Made by a program: the position numbers and the translations under genes. 48,509 bases of DNA. Source: an uncultured Verrucomicrobiota bacterium (GTDB taxonomy: Bacteria > Verrucomicrobiota > Verrucomicrobiia > Opitutales > Seribacteraceae). Shown here piece by piece: positions 35,535-44,864 of the stretch (positions are counted from its first letter, which is position 1; each line of letters begins with the position of its first letter). The notes beneath the pieces are model-generated. The model searched no databases and had not been told where the DNA came from. It saw only the letters and a list, made by a program, of their open reading frames with translations. The stretch is from contig CACFTI010000015.1 of assembly GCA_902569115.1 (NCBI GenBank), positions 1 to 48,509 of the forward strand, read 5' to 3'.

Positions 35535-35675
35535 AGGAACTTAATAGGAATTTAGTCTTAGTCTATCGGAGACCATTGAGAATGCTTTTGCAATTCTGAA
35601 AACTGGATTCTTGCCAGATGATCCTATTTCGATTTTGTTTTGATCCTATATCTCAGCCTCAAACCTCTACCGATT

Positions 35676-36515
35676 ATGAATAGTTTTACCGATACCGAAC
35701 TCTCCACCTATCAAAAAGATGGTTTTCTGGTGGCCCGAAGTCTTTTCAGTGAAGAGGAAATTAATTTACTTGGGCAAACCGCCCGTAGCGACAATGCGAT
35801 GGATCAATCCTCTGCCGCAAGGGATGATGGTCAAGGGAATGCCGTTCGGTTGGCCCTTTGGAATCATCCAGGGGATGGAATTTACGGAATGTACGCACGT
35901 TGTCACCGGATCGTCGACCGGGTTGAGCAACTCCTCGATGATGAGGCCTATCATTATCACTCCAAAATGGTTCTCAAGGACGCAAAGGTCGGAGGTGCCT
36001 GGGCCTGGCATCAGGACTATGGATACTGGTATCAAAATGGTGTTCTCTTCCCAAATCTCTGCAGCGTGATGATCGCAGTGGATAAAGCGACCGAGGAAAA
36101 CGGATGCATGCAGGTGATTAAGGGCTCGCATCACATGGGCAGAATAAACCACATCCTGTCCGGAGACCAGGCAGGTGCAGATATGGAACGGGTGGAGGAA
36201 GCCAAGAAACACCTCGATCATATTCATGTAACCATGGACCCGGGTGACGCCCTCTTTTTTCATTCCAACTTGTTACATTCTTCCGCGGCCAATGAATCCG
36301 ATCATTCGCGCTGGGCGATGATCTGTTGTTACAACGCCAAGTCCAATAATCCCTACAAAGATTCGCATCATCCAAGGTATACAAAACTCGAAAAAGTCGA
36401 GGACACCAAGATACTTCAAGTTGGGCGTAATGACGCTTCCCGGGCCGAGACTCAATTCGCTGATCTCAACCGCGAAGACACCAGTGCCAAAAGCCTCACG
36501 GAGCAATCTTCCTAA
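35676..36515 (+). CDS. Phytanoyl-CoA dioxygenase family protein (PhyH, Fe(II)/2-oxoglutarate)
   Basis: A TTG frame start exists at 35640 but ATG 35676 (MNSFTDTELSTYQKDGFLV) matches the usual PhyH start. The Fe-binding facial triad is visible: WHQDYGYWYQ gives His112 and Asp114, and DALFFHSNLLHSSAANES gives His201; the 2-oxoglutarate Arg is in HSRWAMICCYNAKS (Arg212). The 279-residue size fits. It should hydroxylate a small substrate in the cytoplasm; the substrate cannot be read from sequence. It lies three bases upstream of a sugar isomerase gene and with the oxidoreductase 37350 forms a likely catabolic operon, a common trio in marine PVC bacteria. Confidence 0.9.
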   Translation: MNSFTDTELSTYQKDGFLVARSLFSEEEINLLGQTARSDNAMDQSSAARDDGQGNAVRLALWNHPGDGIYGMYARCHRIVDRVEQLLDDEAYHYHSKMVLKDAKVGGAWAWHQDYGYWYQNGVLFPNLCSVMIAVDKATEENGCMQVIKGSHHMGRINHILSGDQAGADMERVEEAKKHLDHIHVTMDPGDALFFHSNLLHSSAANESDHSRWAMICCYNAKSNNPYKDSHHPRYTKLEKVEDTKILQVGRNDASRAETQFADLNREDTSAKSLTEQSS

Positions 36516-36518
36516 ACA

Positions 36519-37340
36519 ATGAAGCTTGGAATCATTGACAGTGCCTTTCAGCAAGCAGGAGTAGACACCAAAACCGGACTCGAGCATATTGCCCGGATCG
36601 GGTTTGATACCGTCGATATTTTCACCGAAGCCCTGACTGTCTCCGAAGATGAAATTAAGCTGATAAAAAACACCTGTGCTTCCCATAACCTCCCGATTGC
36701 ATCCCTTCCCGTGGTATCTGCCGGTCTGATTGATTTTAACGATCCAGTACGTGCCTTTCATTTGGAAAGATGCAAGAAATTTATCGACTTATGTGAACGA
36801 TTCCAGGCGGACAACCTGCTTTTGGTTCTCGGTGAATACATCTGGCAACGGGAAGTAATTCCGCCCGAAGCACAATGGACATGGGCTTTAGAAAACACGA
36901 GATTGCTGGGTGAATACGCAGAAAAGAAGGGCATCAAGATCGCCCTGGAACTGGAACCCTTCCGGCTCAGCCTCCTGAATAATTTAAAGGAGATGTCTCG
37001 ATTCCTTGACGACTGCAACCACCCCGCAGTTAAGGCAAACATCGACATCAGTCATCTCGTGTTAGCGGATGTCTCCCCCACCGAACTAAGCTGCCTGCAG
37101 GGTCGTGCGGCTCATGTTCATATCAGTGATTGTGACGGCAAGGTCCACGGGGACCTACCCCCGGGACGGGGCGTGGTAAAATTCATGCCTTATCTTCAGG
37201 CAATCAAGGAGCTTGGGATCGATGGTACCATCGCTCTGGAACTGGAATATTCTCCCGACCCCACAAAGATTGTTGAATGGGTTGAAGAAGCCTACCGGGA
37301 AACGGACCGGATGATGCAGGAACTAAACTTGCGCAATTAG
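36519..37340 (+). CDS. Sugar phosphate isomerase/epimerase family TIM-barrel protein
   Basis: This 273-residue TIM-barrel protein has the AP-endonuclease-2/xylose isomerase-like pattern: an N-terminal GIIDSAFQQAG..HIARIGFDTVDI, the acidic EKKGIKIALELEPFRL (metal ligand Glu), ANIDISHLVL (Asp), HVHISDCDGKVHGDLPPGRG (His, Asp) and a C-terminal TIALELEYSPDP (Glu). Family members isomerise or epimerise sugars or keto-sugars such as hydroxypyruvate and inosose. It is three bases behind the PhyH gene and nine bases ahead of the Gfo/Idh/MocA oxidoreductase. Confidence 0.85.
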   Translation: MKLGIIDSAFQQAGVDTKTGLEHIARIGFDTVDIFTEALTVSEDEIKLIKNTCASHNLPIASLPVVSAGLIDFNDPVRAFHLERCKKFIDLCERFQADNLLLVLGEYIWQREVIPPEAQWTWALENTRLLGEYAEKKGIKIALELEPFRLSLLNNLKEMSRFLDDCNHPAVKANIDISHLVLADVSPTELSCLQGRAAHVHISDCDGKVHGDLPPGRGVVKFMPYLQAIKELGIDGTIALELEYSPDPTKIVEWVEEAYRETDRMMQELNLRN

Positions 37341-37349
37341 CAAACTCGG

Positions 37350-38447
37350 GTGAGTGAGGAAAAGTCGGAGTATGGACTGAGTCCTGAAAAAACAGCAAAC
37401 AGCATTGATCCTCCGGCGGTGGATTATTCTCCGCCAAAACCAACAAGCTACCATCCCGCAATCGCACTCATTGGAACGGGGGGAATCAGCGAATATCATT
37501 TACGAAATTACCAAAAAGCTGGCTACCGGGTTACCGCCCTGGCCAACCGCACAATCGAAAAAGCAGAAGCTCTGCGGGATCAATTTTTTCCGGAGGCAAA
37601 GGTATATCAGAACTATCGGGAGATTTTGGCACTCGATGATATCCATGTGGTTGATGTCACCCCCCATCCCAAGGATCGCCTGCCCATTTTGTACGACTGC
37701 CTCCTTGCGGAAAAACATACCCTCAGTCAGAAACCGTTTGTTATCGACTTAAAGGAAGGTAAAAAATTGGCTGAACTGGCGGATCAAAAAAGGGTCAAAC
37801 TGGCCGTCAACCAAAACGGCCGCTGGGCTCCCCACTTCTGCTACATTCGAAATGCGGTGAAGCAAGGATTAATCGGTGAAGTCACTTCAATCGACTTTTC
37901 CCTGCAATGGGACCAGACATGGATCCAAGGCATCCCCTCTTTTGAGGAAATGAAACATTTGATCCTTTTTGATTTTGCGATCCATTGGTTCGATATCACT
38001 GCCTGTATTATGGGAGACCAGAAACCTAGAAGCATTTTTGCATCCGTGACCCGTCACGCGGGTCAAGTTTTCAAACCGCCCGCCCTCGCCTCTGTTTTGA
38101 TAAAATACCAGGAGACTCAGGTAAGCATGTCATTCAATGCTCATTGCACGCGGGGCGAAGAAGATGTCACCACCGTCGTCGGTACCGAAGGAACTCTCCG
38201 ATCCCGGGGTCCTGGGCTAAACGAGCAAGCACGCATGGATCTATTTCTCGAAAAAGGCTCCGCTACTGTCCCCCTACAAGGTTGCTGGTTCGAGTCAGGT
38301 TTTCAGGGAACCATGGGAGAACTTCTTTGTGCCATCGAAGAAGACCGTGACCCCTATCACAATGCGAGAAATAATCTCAAAACTCTGGATCTCTGTTTCA
38401 ATGGCATTAAAAGTGCGGATAACGGAATTCCCGTTCACTTCGAGTAA
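37350..38447 (+). CDS. Gfo/Idh/MocA family NAD(P)-dependent oxidoreductase
   Basis: A GTG start at 37350 gives 365 residues. The dinucleotide-binding motif is ALIGTGGISEYHLRNYQKAGY near residues 32-52; the family's EKP-type motif appears as LSQKPFVIDLKEG (Gln in place of Glu). The second domain contains LILFDFAIHWFDITACI, equivalent to the conserved His-Asp region of sugar oxidoreductases, and ends HYNARNNLKTLDLCFNGIKSA. It oxidises or reduces a sugar or inositol-like substrate. The first ~30 residues (Pro-rich, SPEKTANSIDPPAVDYSPPKP) are an extension before the fold. It is the last gene of the PhyH-isomerase-oxidoreductase set. Confidence 0.88.
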   Translation: MSEEKSEYGLSPEKTANSIDPPAVDYSPPKPTSYHPAIALIGTGGISEYHLRNYQKAGYRVTALANRTIEKAEALRDQFFPEAKVYQNYREILALDDIHVVDVTPHPKDRLPILYDCLLAEKHTLSQKPFVIDLKEGKKLAELADQKRVKLAVNQNGRWAPHFCYIRNAVKQGLIGEVTSIDFSLQWDQTWIQGIPSFEEMKHLILFDFAIHWFDITACIMGDQKPRSIFASVTRHAGQVFKPPALASVLIKYQETQVSMSFNAHCTRGEEDVTTVVGTEGTLRSRGPGLNEQARMDLFLEKGSATVPLQGCWFESGFQGTMGELLCAIEEDRDPYHNARNNLKTLDLCFNGIKSADNGIPVHFE

Positions 38448-38461
38448 AATATTCTTACAGC

Positions 38462-39160
38462 TTATTTTCCCTTATTTTTTTGCGAAAATACACTTACCAA
38501 AATCACAAAAAAGCAAAGAGTCAGATTAAAGAGCGGGATTTGCAAAGGAGAAGGTAAGGAGTAAATGATCGCTGTTCCCGGAATCCATACCACCCAGGTG
38601 GTCACCGTAAAGATCAGAATCATATCAAAAAGTTCAGACCAGGTTTTGTTTCCCTTCCATTGCTTAAGGGAAAACCCGGCTTCCCTCCATGTGTAAAAGA
38701 GGGCGGTGATCGGGGATGCCCAAACCACACAGTATACAAATTGATCCACCAACACCTTTGCTACGATTGTCAGTAAATCCACCTCCGTCCCAAAAACCAT
38801 TGCCTGCAAGCGGTAAAAGGCATCCACATCAATTCCCCGGATAGCCCAATACCCAAGGAAGATCACACCACTGCCAAGCCCTTTCAATCGATCCCTGCCG
38901 GTCAATTGCATAAAAACATAGGGAATCAAACCTCCAAAAAAACAGGTCGAGACCGCAGAGTAACCAAAGCCATAAGTTTCCTTCAAGATTATGATTTGGT
39001 TAAACCATGGGCGGCTGAACTCCCCAAAATAGTATATAGCAACCAGGCACACACCCATAATCCAAAGAACCAAGCCAGGGATCAGATTAACTCTTATTCC
39101 CTCTCCGATCCTTTGCTTCAAATTCCTGTTTCCGATCCACTCCAATATTCCTGGCATCAA
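38462..39160 (-). CDS. Mpv17/PMP22-like integral membrane protein
   Basis: The 232-residue membrane protein has about five hydrophobic segments. The block YWAIRGIDVDAFYRLQAMVFG followed by KVLVDQFVYCVVWASPIT and, later, TTWVVWIPGTAIIYSLPSPLQIPLFNLTL resembles the Mpv17/PMP22 family, whose typical members have an F-x-x-x-W-Y-x-x-L-D start, a D-Q-x-x-x-x-P helix and a W-x-x-W-P C-terminal block. The family is better known from eukaryotic organelles, though bacterial homologues exist. The role here is unknown. It is convergent with the Gfo/Idh/MocA gene and divergent from the GYF-domain gene at 39283. Confidence 0.55.
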   Translation of the reverse strand: MMPGILEWIGNRNLKQRIGEGIRVNLIPGLVLWIMGVCLVAIYYFGEFSRPWFNQIIILKETYGFGYSAVSTCFFGGLIPYVFMQLTGRDRLKGLGSGVIFLGYWAIRGIDVDAFYRLQAMVFGTEVDLLTIVAKVLVDQFVYCVVWASPITALFYTWREAGFSLKQWKGNKTWSELFDMILIFTVTTWVVWIPGTAIIYSLPSPLQIPLFNLTLCFFVILVSVFSQKNKGK

Positions 39161-39282
39161 CCAAAAATATCAAAATACACAGTTCGATCGATCCTATTAA
39201 CAACAATCAAAACAATTTTCCACACTTGCTACCATGACTGGCTTTGTTTTTTATCGAATGAAACAAAACTGCTATCTTCATC

Positions 39283-41415
39283 ATGAATATCTATGTCCAT
39301 AAAGATGGGACCCAATATGGTCCCTACACTCTCGAGCAACTTCAAGAATATATCCAGCAAGGATCATTTACCCTGCAGGATCTAGCCTGTCATGATGGAC
39401 AAAACTGGGTGCCGGTCGCTCAAGTTCCCGGAATCGCTCCTGCCGCCACCAGTCCTGCTCAGCCAGCAGCACAACCCAAGGCACCGGCAAAGGCTTCAGC
39501 AGCCAAGAAAAAGACCGTAACTGCTTCAGCAGCTCGACCCGCCCAGCAAACTGCAGCTAAGACTACTAAATCAGGAGGCTCCAAAAAGTGGATTATTTTT
39601 GGCGGTATAGGTGTGACAGTTGTTGCCATCATTGCTGGCGTATGCTTTGCGATTTTTTCCGGTGGTGATGAAACTGAAGATAAGGAAGTTGCCGGTAGCA
39701 ACGATGCAACCAAGGAAGACGCAATCTCCGACGAAGATGAAAACACCGAGGAGTCGACAACCTCGCCTACAGCAACCACCCAACCAAACATTGCCCTGGT
39801 CGACCGCATTCCATCTGATGCAGGAGGAGTCATCTTCATTAGACTTAACGACCTACTTGATAAAGGGCGAGATGACATCAAAGCTCTCCTGCCCCCTGGA
39901 TTACCCCCCATGGTCGGCAAAGCACTTGAAGATCCATCATCCCTGGGAGTCGATATTTCGCAACCCTTACAGATCCATCTGATTCCTCAGGACGACCCAA
40001 ATCTGGCTCCATCAGGTGGAATTGCCGGCAAGTTATCAGATAAAGCAAAATTTATGACTACTTTGGAATTGCTCGCCGGGCTGGATGCACCGGAGCAAAA
40101 AGATGGCTATCTTCTATACCAACCACTCGGTGGAGCCGAAGGTTCTGAGCCCCAAATTGCCATCGGGTCGGATTTCTTTTTCGCTGGTGGTGCCGATAAA
40201 CCCTCAGACCGCGGACCAACCTTTGAAAAATTCATGACCGCGGATGGTTCCAGTTCATTATCGAAGAGTAACGAGTCTTTCGTCGCTTTTACAAATGAAA
40301 GCCATGACCTCAGTATTTGGTTTGGGGGAGACTCAATCCTCGAGACCCTCGGGAGTCAGATCGATAATGCTAACCTTGATACGCTAAAAGGCGGAAAAGG
40401 AACCATTACTCTCAACTTCGAAGATGGTGAGTTGGTTGCCCAAATGAAAGTCGATGCTCCAAACAACGAAATGGTTTACGGAAAAGGAGGCTTCTCTGAT
40501 GGTATCCTTAACTTTGCTCCTGCCGATGCGATACTGGCTCTGGGCTTTGCTTTTGATCTTTCTAAATTTGTTGAAATCGCGGAGAAGGAAATTCTTCCTG
40601 AATTTGGAGATGACATAAAACTGAACGAGCCCATGCCTGAACTGGGTGGACTTTCCATTCGAGATGCAATCGGTGCTTTCAAAGGAGAATTCCTCGTATC
40701 TTTAACCGATGTCAAAATACCAACCCCCGGTGCAGCAGGGGGTTTCCCTGGTGGCCCGTCGATGGATGGCCCCGGAGGCGATGCTAATCCTTTCGGAGAT
40801 CCTGATATGGAAGGTGCTGTCCCTCCGTTCCCTGGTCCTGGCGGTGAAGCTGGATTCCCCGGTGGAGGACCTCCGGGTGGAATGAACCCTGGAGCCATGA
40901 TGATGGCAGCCATGCCCAAGCCTGAATTTATTGTCGCTGCATCTATCAACACAGAAAAATGGCTTAAGCTTAAAGCGGCACCTCCTCTTGCTATGGGAAT
41001 GGGGTTGGCGATGATGCAAGGCTATTCCATTACTGAAAAAGATGACTTCCTGCTCATCGTAAGCAAAGATCATCTCCAAGCCACCCAATCAGGAACAGTT
41101 AAAAACCCAGTAAGCGGTGCAGGTAAGGAACTTTTCGCAAAGAACGACTTTGTTTTAAAAATAAATGTCGCTCCAATCCTTAAAATGGATTTACCCATCC
41201 CTCCGGGTGGCCCAATGGAAATGCTTAAAGATATCTCTCACTTGGAAGTCGCCTCCAATTCGGGAAAAACATCCGGAACGGGAACCATGAAATTGGTATT
41301 CGAAGACAAAAATAAAAATTCCCTGCCCCAGGTCCTAAAAATTGTAAATGCCATCAACACCATCGTACCTGCAGGTATGAATGAACTCGATGGCATGGAC
41401 GAAGAGTTTGAGTAA
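39283..41415 (+). CDS. Membrane-anchored GYF-domain protein with large extracytoplasmic region
   Basis: The N-terminal GYF_2-type domain (residues ~1-52) starts YVHKDGTQYGPYTLEQL and ends with NWVPVAQVPG. An Ala/Pro/Lys-rich linker (~53-98) leads to one transmembrane helix (WIIFGGIGVTVVAIIAGVCF, ~102-122), then an acidic Ser/Thr-rich spacer and a ~560-residue folded region (starting near DRIPSDAGGVIFIRLNDLL). A Gly/Pro/Met-rich low-complexity block follows at ~485-545 (GGFPGGPSMDGPGG and similar). GYF_2 domains bind proline-rich peptides or are found at bacterial envelope proteins. The function is unknown, but the opening of the folded region resembles the large operon protein at 20994. Confidence 0.7.
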   Translation: MNIYVHKDGTQYGPYTLEQLQEYIQQGSFTLQDLACHDGQNWVPVAQVPGIAPAATSPAQPAAQPKAPAKASAAKKKTVTASAARPAQQTAAKTTKSGGSKKWIIFGGIGVTVVAIIAGVCFAIFSGGDETEDKEVAGSNDATKEDAISDEDENTEESTTSPTATTQPNIALVDRIPSDAGGVIFIRLNDLLDKGRDDIKALLPPGLPPMVGKALEDPSSLGVDISQPLQIHLIPQDDPNLAPSGGIAGKLSDKAKFMTTLELLAGLDAPEQKDGYLLYQPLGGAEGSEPQIAIGSDFFFAGGADKPSDRGPTFEKFMTADGSSSLSKSNESFVAFTNESHDLSIWFGGDSILETLGSQIDNANLDTLKGGKGTITLNFEDGELVAQMKVDAPNNEMVYGKGGFSDGILNFAPADAILALGFAFDLSKFVEIAEKEILPEFGDDIKLNEPMPELGGLSIRDAIGAFKGEFLVSLTDVKIPTPGAAGGFPGGPSMDGPGGDANPFGDPDMEGAVPPFPGPGGEAGFPGGGPPGGMNPGAMMMAAMPKPEFIVAASINTEKWLKLKAAPPLAMGMGLAMMQGYSITEKDDFLLIVSKDHLQATQSGTVKNPVSGAGKELFAKNDFVLKINVAPILKMDLPIPPGGPMEMLKDISHLEVASNSGKTSGTGTMKLVFEDKNKNSLPQVLKIVNAINTIVPAGMNELDGMDEEFE

Positions 41416-41416
41416 A

Positions 41417-41860
41417 ATGATGGAGGAAGAAGTCGAAGATATTGAATCGCTCGACCCTCCTCCAACAATGGAAGAACCATGGTGTGCTACCTGCCATGCG
41501 TTTACCGATTACCGCAGGAAATGGGATACCATCCAACGGGCAGATCTTGATGGAGGATTCTATTCCGAAAACTTCGAGATTCCTCACTGTATTGATTGTG
41601 ACAAGCCGATGCTTCTATTATCCACCTGTCGAAAATTGGTATGGTCCGTCAATTCCCTCACTATCCTTGTCTGGCTAATCGGACTGTTGGGAGTGCTGGT
41701 TCTCTTTGGAATCTCCTTTGGCTCGATCACCGGACTACTTATCCATGGGGGATTTTGTTACCTGACCAGTCGTCTACCCCTTAAATCAAGGCTCACCCTG
41801 CAAAGTTATAAAAAAGCCAAAAAAGAAGAAGGCCTCAAGGAACTGCTGCAGAAGCTCTAA
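41417..41860 (+). CDS. Small zinc-ribbon-like membrane protein
   Basis: The ATG at 41417 follows the GYF gene stop by one base (an upstream in-frame start at 41381 would overlap it and is not preferred). The 147-residue protein starts with MMEEEVEDIESL, then CATCHAFTDYRRKW and CIDCDKPMLLLSTC (two Cys pairs, zinc-ribbon style) and two hydrophobic segments (SLTILVWLIGLLGVLVLFGI and GLLIHGGFCYLTS). I do not recognise the family. The tight spacing suggests an operon with the GYF-domain protein and the amidohydrolase 12 bases downstream. Confidence 0.65.
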   Translation: MMEEEVEDIESLDPPPTMEEPWCATCHAFTDYRRKWDTIQRADLDGGFYSENFEIPHCIDCDKPMLLLSTCRKLVWSVNSLTILVWLIGLLGVLVLFGISFGSITGLLIHGGFCYLTSRLPLKSRLTLQSYKKAKKEEGLKELLQKL

Positions 41861-41871
41861 ATGACCACCCA

Positions 41872-42831
41872 GTGAAAATTGATGGACATGTACACTTTGT
41901 GGGAGATGGATCCAATGGCAGCGGCTGCTGGCTAAGGTGCAGCACCCTGCTCGATCGCATAGTCGAACCCGTCGTCAAGGCACAGGCGGGCATTTTAAAA
42001 TCGAGCCGCCAACTGGGGGTAGATCAAGCCTATGAGGAAAGAATGATAGGATTGATCGATAGCTCTTCACTCGATTCGGTTCTTCTACTAGCGATGGACT
42101 ACCCCTACGACCCGAGCGGTCACTGCCTGAAGGGAAAAGCTAAATTCTATGTACCCAATGATCATGTGCTCGGACTGGCAAAAAAATATTCTCAGATCAT
42201 TCCCGCCTGTTCGATTCATCCAGCCCGGACAGATGCGATCGAAGAACTTGAACGATGCGAAGAAAAAGGGGCCAAAGTATTAAAACTTCTGCCAAACTGT
42301 CACAATGTCGACTGCTCGGATATTCAGTACCAGCCATTCTGGGAAAAGCTTTCAAAATTGGGCATGCCCTTCCTTGCCCACACCGGAGGAGAATTCTCCG
42401 TGCCCGTACTCAATGCGAAATTTGCTGATCCACGAATTCTTCGACTGCCGTTGGAATGTGGAGTCAAAGTAATCGCGGCTCATGGGGCAGGTAAATCCGG
42501 CATATGGGATCCCGATTATACTGCGGATCTACTCAAAATGATGGACCAGTTCCCCAGCCTCTTCACTGACAATAGCGCCCTGGCCAGCCCCAACCGTTGG
42601 CACACCATAAAACATTTGCTCTATTCCAAAATTCATTCTCGGGTGATCCATGGGAGTGATTTCCCCATTCCATCTGGCGGATTTGGTCCCTGGATGGGAA
42701 ATTTGTTAAACAGGTCAGATTATTTCAAATCGCGAAAAATCAAAAATCCACTCGAGCGGGATGTATTTATTAAGCAGGCAGTTGGATTCCAGCAGAGTAC
42801 CTTTTCCCGATTGGCTGATATTATAAACTGA
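41872..42831 (+). CDS. Metal-dependent amidohydrolase family protein
   Basis: A GTG at 41872 begins a 319-residue TIM-barrel protein with the metal-binding HVH in MKIDGHVHFVGDGS. Further conserved residues are VLKLLPNCHNVDC, FLAHTGGEFSVPV (His), VIAAHGAGKSGIWD (His) and VIHGSDFPIPSGG (catalytic Asp). This is the layout of amidohydrolase-2-like enzymes (ACMSD/TatD-related). It has no signal peptide and is cytoplasmic; the substrate is unknown. It follows the zinc-ribbon membrane protein by 12 bases. Confidence 0.83.
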   Translation: MKIDGHVHFVGDGSNGSGCWLRCSTLLDRIVEPVVKAQAGILKSSRQLGVDQAYEERMIGLIDSSSLDSVLLLAMDYPYDPSGHCLKGKAKFYVPNDHVLGLAKKYSQIIPACSIHPARTDAIEELERCEEKGAKVLKLLPNCHNVDCSDIQYQPFWEKLSKLGMPFLAHTGGEFSVPVLNAKFADPRILRLPLECGVKVIAAHGAGKSGIWDPDYTADLLKMMDQFPSLFTDNSALASPNRWHTIKHLLYSKIHSRVIHGSDFPIPSGGFGPWMGNLLNRSDYFKSRKIKNPLERDVFIKQAVGFQQSTFSRLADIIN

Positions 42832-42840
42832 AAACTACTA

Positions 42841-43170
42841 TTAGGATGAACTCGCTTTGAAGCCATTGACTAAGGTTACCCCAGCCACAATCAGGACCAG
42901 TCCGACTATTCCCTGCCAGGGAAGGGATTGTCCAAAGAGAAAATAGCTTACCACGGATACCAGAAAGATACCCCCACCGCACCAGGTCGCATAGACAATC
43001 GTTAGGGGAATATTCCTCACGGCAAAGGATAGAAAAACGAACGCAACCATATAACAAATCACCAGCAGTACGCTCGGATAAACCTTGGTGAAATTCTTGG
43101 AGTATGGCAGGAGCAAGGTTCCAACGACCTCACATATAATTGCCCCTGCCAGATATAGATAACAACTCAT
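42841..43170 (-). CDS. Small multidrug resistance (SMR/EmrE-type) transporter
   Basis: ATG 43170 (MSCYLYLAGAIICEVVGTLLL) gives 109 residues, the exact family size; a start 13 codons upstream would add a non-conserved extension. It has four hydrophobic helices. The essential membrane Glu (Glu14) is in ICEVVGT, and a characteristic YATWCGGG region follows. SMR proteins export cationic compounds in exchange for protons, acting as dimers; the substrate is unknown. It stands alone on the minus strand, convergent with the amidohydrolase. The 245 bases upstream (43171-43415) appear to be the promoter region for it and for the sulfatase; I see no further element there. Confidence 0.9.
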   Translation of the reverse strand: MSCYLYLAGAIICEVVGTLLLPYSKNFTKVYPSVLLVICYMVAFVFLSFAVRNIPLTIVYATWCGGGIFLVSVVSYFLFGQSLPWQGIVGLVLIVAGVTLVNGFKASSS

Positions 43171-43415
43171 AAAGATATTTTTAAAGAAGATACACGAACA
43201 CAACAACACTTTCTAATTTTATTGAGGCTATGCAATAGTCAATCATACCTCTATAAGCCGAAGGTAAAATAAAGTTCTCGTACCTCAATTCATACAGAAT
43301 TTGTTCATTTCCGTGAGGTTTTTCATGTGTTCATCCAATACCCTCCAAAATATTATATTTCCACAAAACGACCCTGGGCTTGCACCCTTGCCTAACTGAT
43401 CTAAAGTCACTGGCT

Positions 43416-44864
43416 ATGAGAACATTACTCTTTTCATTAAGCATCCTTTCATTCTTCCTTGTTTCGCTTTCGGCCAACGAGCAGGACAAGCCAAACATCA
43501 TCCTCGTTTTGGTGGATGATATGGGCTGGATGGACTTGAGCTGTCAGGGATCGGACTTTTACCGCACCCCGAATGTGGACAGGTTGGCCAAGGAAGGAAT
43601 CACCTACACCAATGGCTATGCCGCCTGTGCGGTTTGCTCGCCCACCCGTGCCGCAGTGCAGACGGGCCGCTATCCCCATCGATTGGGCGTAACCGACTGG
43701 ATACGCTCACTCTTTCAACGGGGAGGGCTGGGAACACCCGAGAAGAACCCAACCGAATATGTGGGTGGAAAAAACCGGAAACTCCTCTGCCCGCCCAATC
43801 CGTACTGGATGGAAAGTTCGGAAATCACCATTGCGGAGGCCCTGCAAAAAAATGACTACAAGACTGCCTACATTGGTAAGTGGCATTTGGGGGATGAGGC
43901 CTGGTACCCGGAAAACCAGGGATACCATGAAAACTTTGGCGGATGTGACTATGGGCAGCCTCCATCCTTTTTTGACCCCTACAACAATTCAAAACATAAA
44001 CACCCCACCATTCGGGCAGGTATTCATAAATTGCCCGGGAGGAAAAAGGGAGAATATTTAACCCACCGGGAAGCGGATGAGGCGGTCAAATTAATTCGGA
44101 AATGGAAAGACCAGCCTTTCTTCATCCAGGTGTCCCACTACGCGGTGCACACCCCAATCCAGGCAATTCAGGAAGTGGCAGATAGATACAAATTTAAGGA
44201 AGGCATGTCGGAAACCAACCGGAAATATGCGGCGATGGTGGAATCAATTGATGACTGCATGCGGGATATGCTCGCCGAGTTGAAGAAGCATGGATTGGAC
44301 GACAACACCCTGATTATTTTCACCAGTGATAATGGTGGACTCGACCGGAACGGAAACCCCACAGAGAATGCTCCCCTGAGGAGTGGCAAAGGATACTGTT
44401 ATGAGGGTGGAATCCGCGTGCCTTTTCTTGTTCGATGGCCGGCTAAGATTCCCGCAGGGAAAAAGACGGACTTCCCGGTTTCCTCGATCGATTTGTTCCC
44501 CACGATTATGGAAGCCACCGGAACAGGTCTGCCCAAGGATCGACCTATCGATGGTCTTTCCCTGTTAAACCATCTGAAAAGCAGTGGAAAGAAGAGCCCG
44601 GAGCGGGAAACCCTAATCTGGCATTTCCCTCATTACCGGCATGCACCTGGCCCTTACTCCATCATCCGAAAAGGAGATTATAAACTGATCAAATTCTGGG
44701 AAGGAATTTATGAACTCTATGATTTAAAGAAAGATCTAGGCGAATCCAATAACTTGGCCGAAAGTAAACCCGGACTGGTCAAGAAATTGGAAACAGAACT
44801 GCTTGCCCGCCTCGAAGCGGACGGTGCCAAGTTGCCAAGGAACAATCCTGAATATAAAAAGTAA
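43416..44864 (+). CDS. Exported arylsulfatase, upstream of the PSD1 cytochrome gene
   Basis: ATG 43416 (MRTLLFSLSILSFFLVSLSA) is preferred to a TTG 36 bases earlier because it starts a signal peptide. The sulfatase fold shows NIILVLVDDMGWMDLSCQG, the Cys-type site CAVCSPTRAAVQTGRYPHR (Cys74), YKTAYIGKWHLGDE, FTSDNGGLDRNGNPTENAP, LYDLKKDLGESNNL. The ~482-residue size is typical, and the gene has no HEAT tail. It is followed 76 bases later by a PSD1 cytochrome on the same strand, a pairing common in PVC genomes, where the two are thought to handle sulfated polysaccharides together. Confidence 0.92.
   Translation: MRTLLFSLSILSFFLVSLSANEQDKPNIILVLVDDMGWMDLSCQGSDFYRTPNVDRLAKEGITYTNGYAACAVCSPTRAAVQTGRYPHRLGVTDWIRSLFQRGGLGTPEKNPTEYVGGKNRKLLCPPNPYWMESSEITIAEALQKNDYKTAYIGKWHLGDEAWYPENQGYHENFGGCDYGQPPSFFDPYNNSKHKHPTIRAGIHKLPGRKKGEYLTHREADEAVKLIRKWKDQPFFIQVSHYAVHTPIQAIQEVADRYKFKEGMSETNRKYAAMVESIDDCMRDMLAELKKHGLDDNTLIIFTSDNGGLDRNGNPTENAPLRSGKGYCYEGGIRVPFLVRWPAKIPAGKKTDFPVSSIDLFPTIMEATGTGLPKDRPIDGLSLLNHLKSSGKKSPERETLIWHFPHYRHAPGPYSIIRKGDYKLIKFWEGIYELYDLKKDLGESNNLAESKPGLVKKLETELLARLEADGAKLPRNNPEYKK

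Noticed and set aside
35766-36761. Two long antisense frames (165 and 162 residues) in the PhyH and isomerase genes
   Set aside because: Shadow frames of conserved genes; no promoter or start evidence.
39459-39920. 153-residue antisense frame in the GYF-domain gene
   Set aside because: Arises from the Ala/Pro-rich linker codons; low-complexity product.
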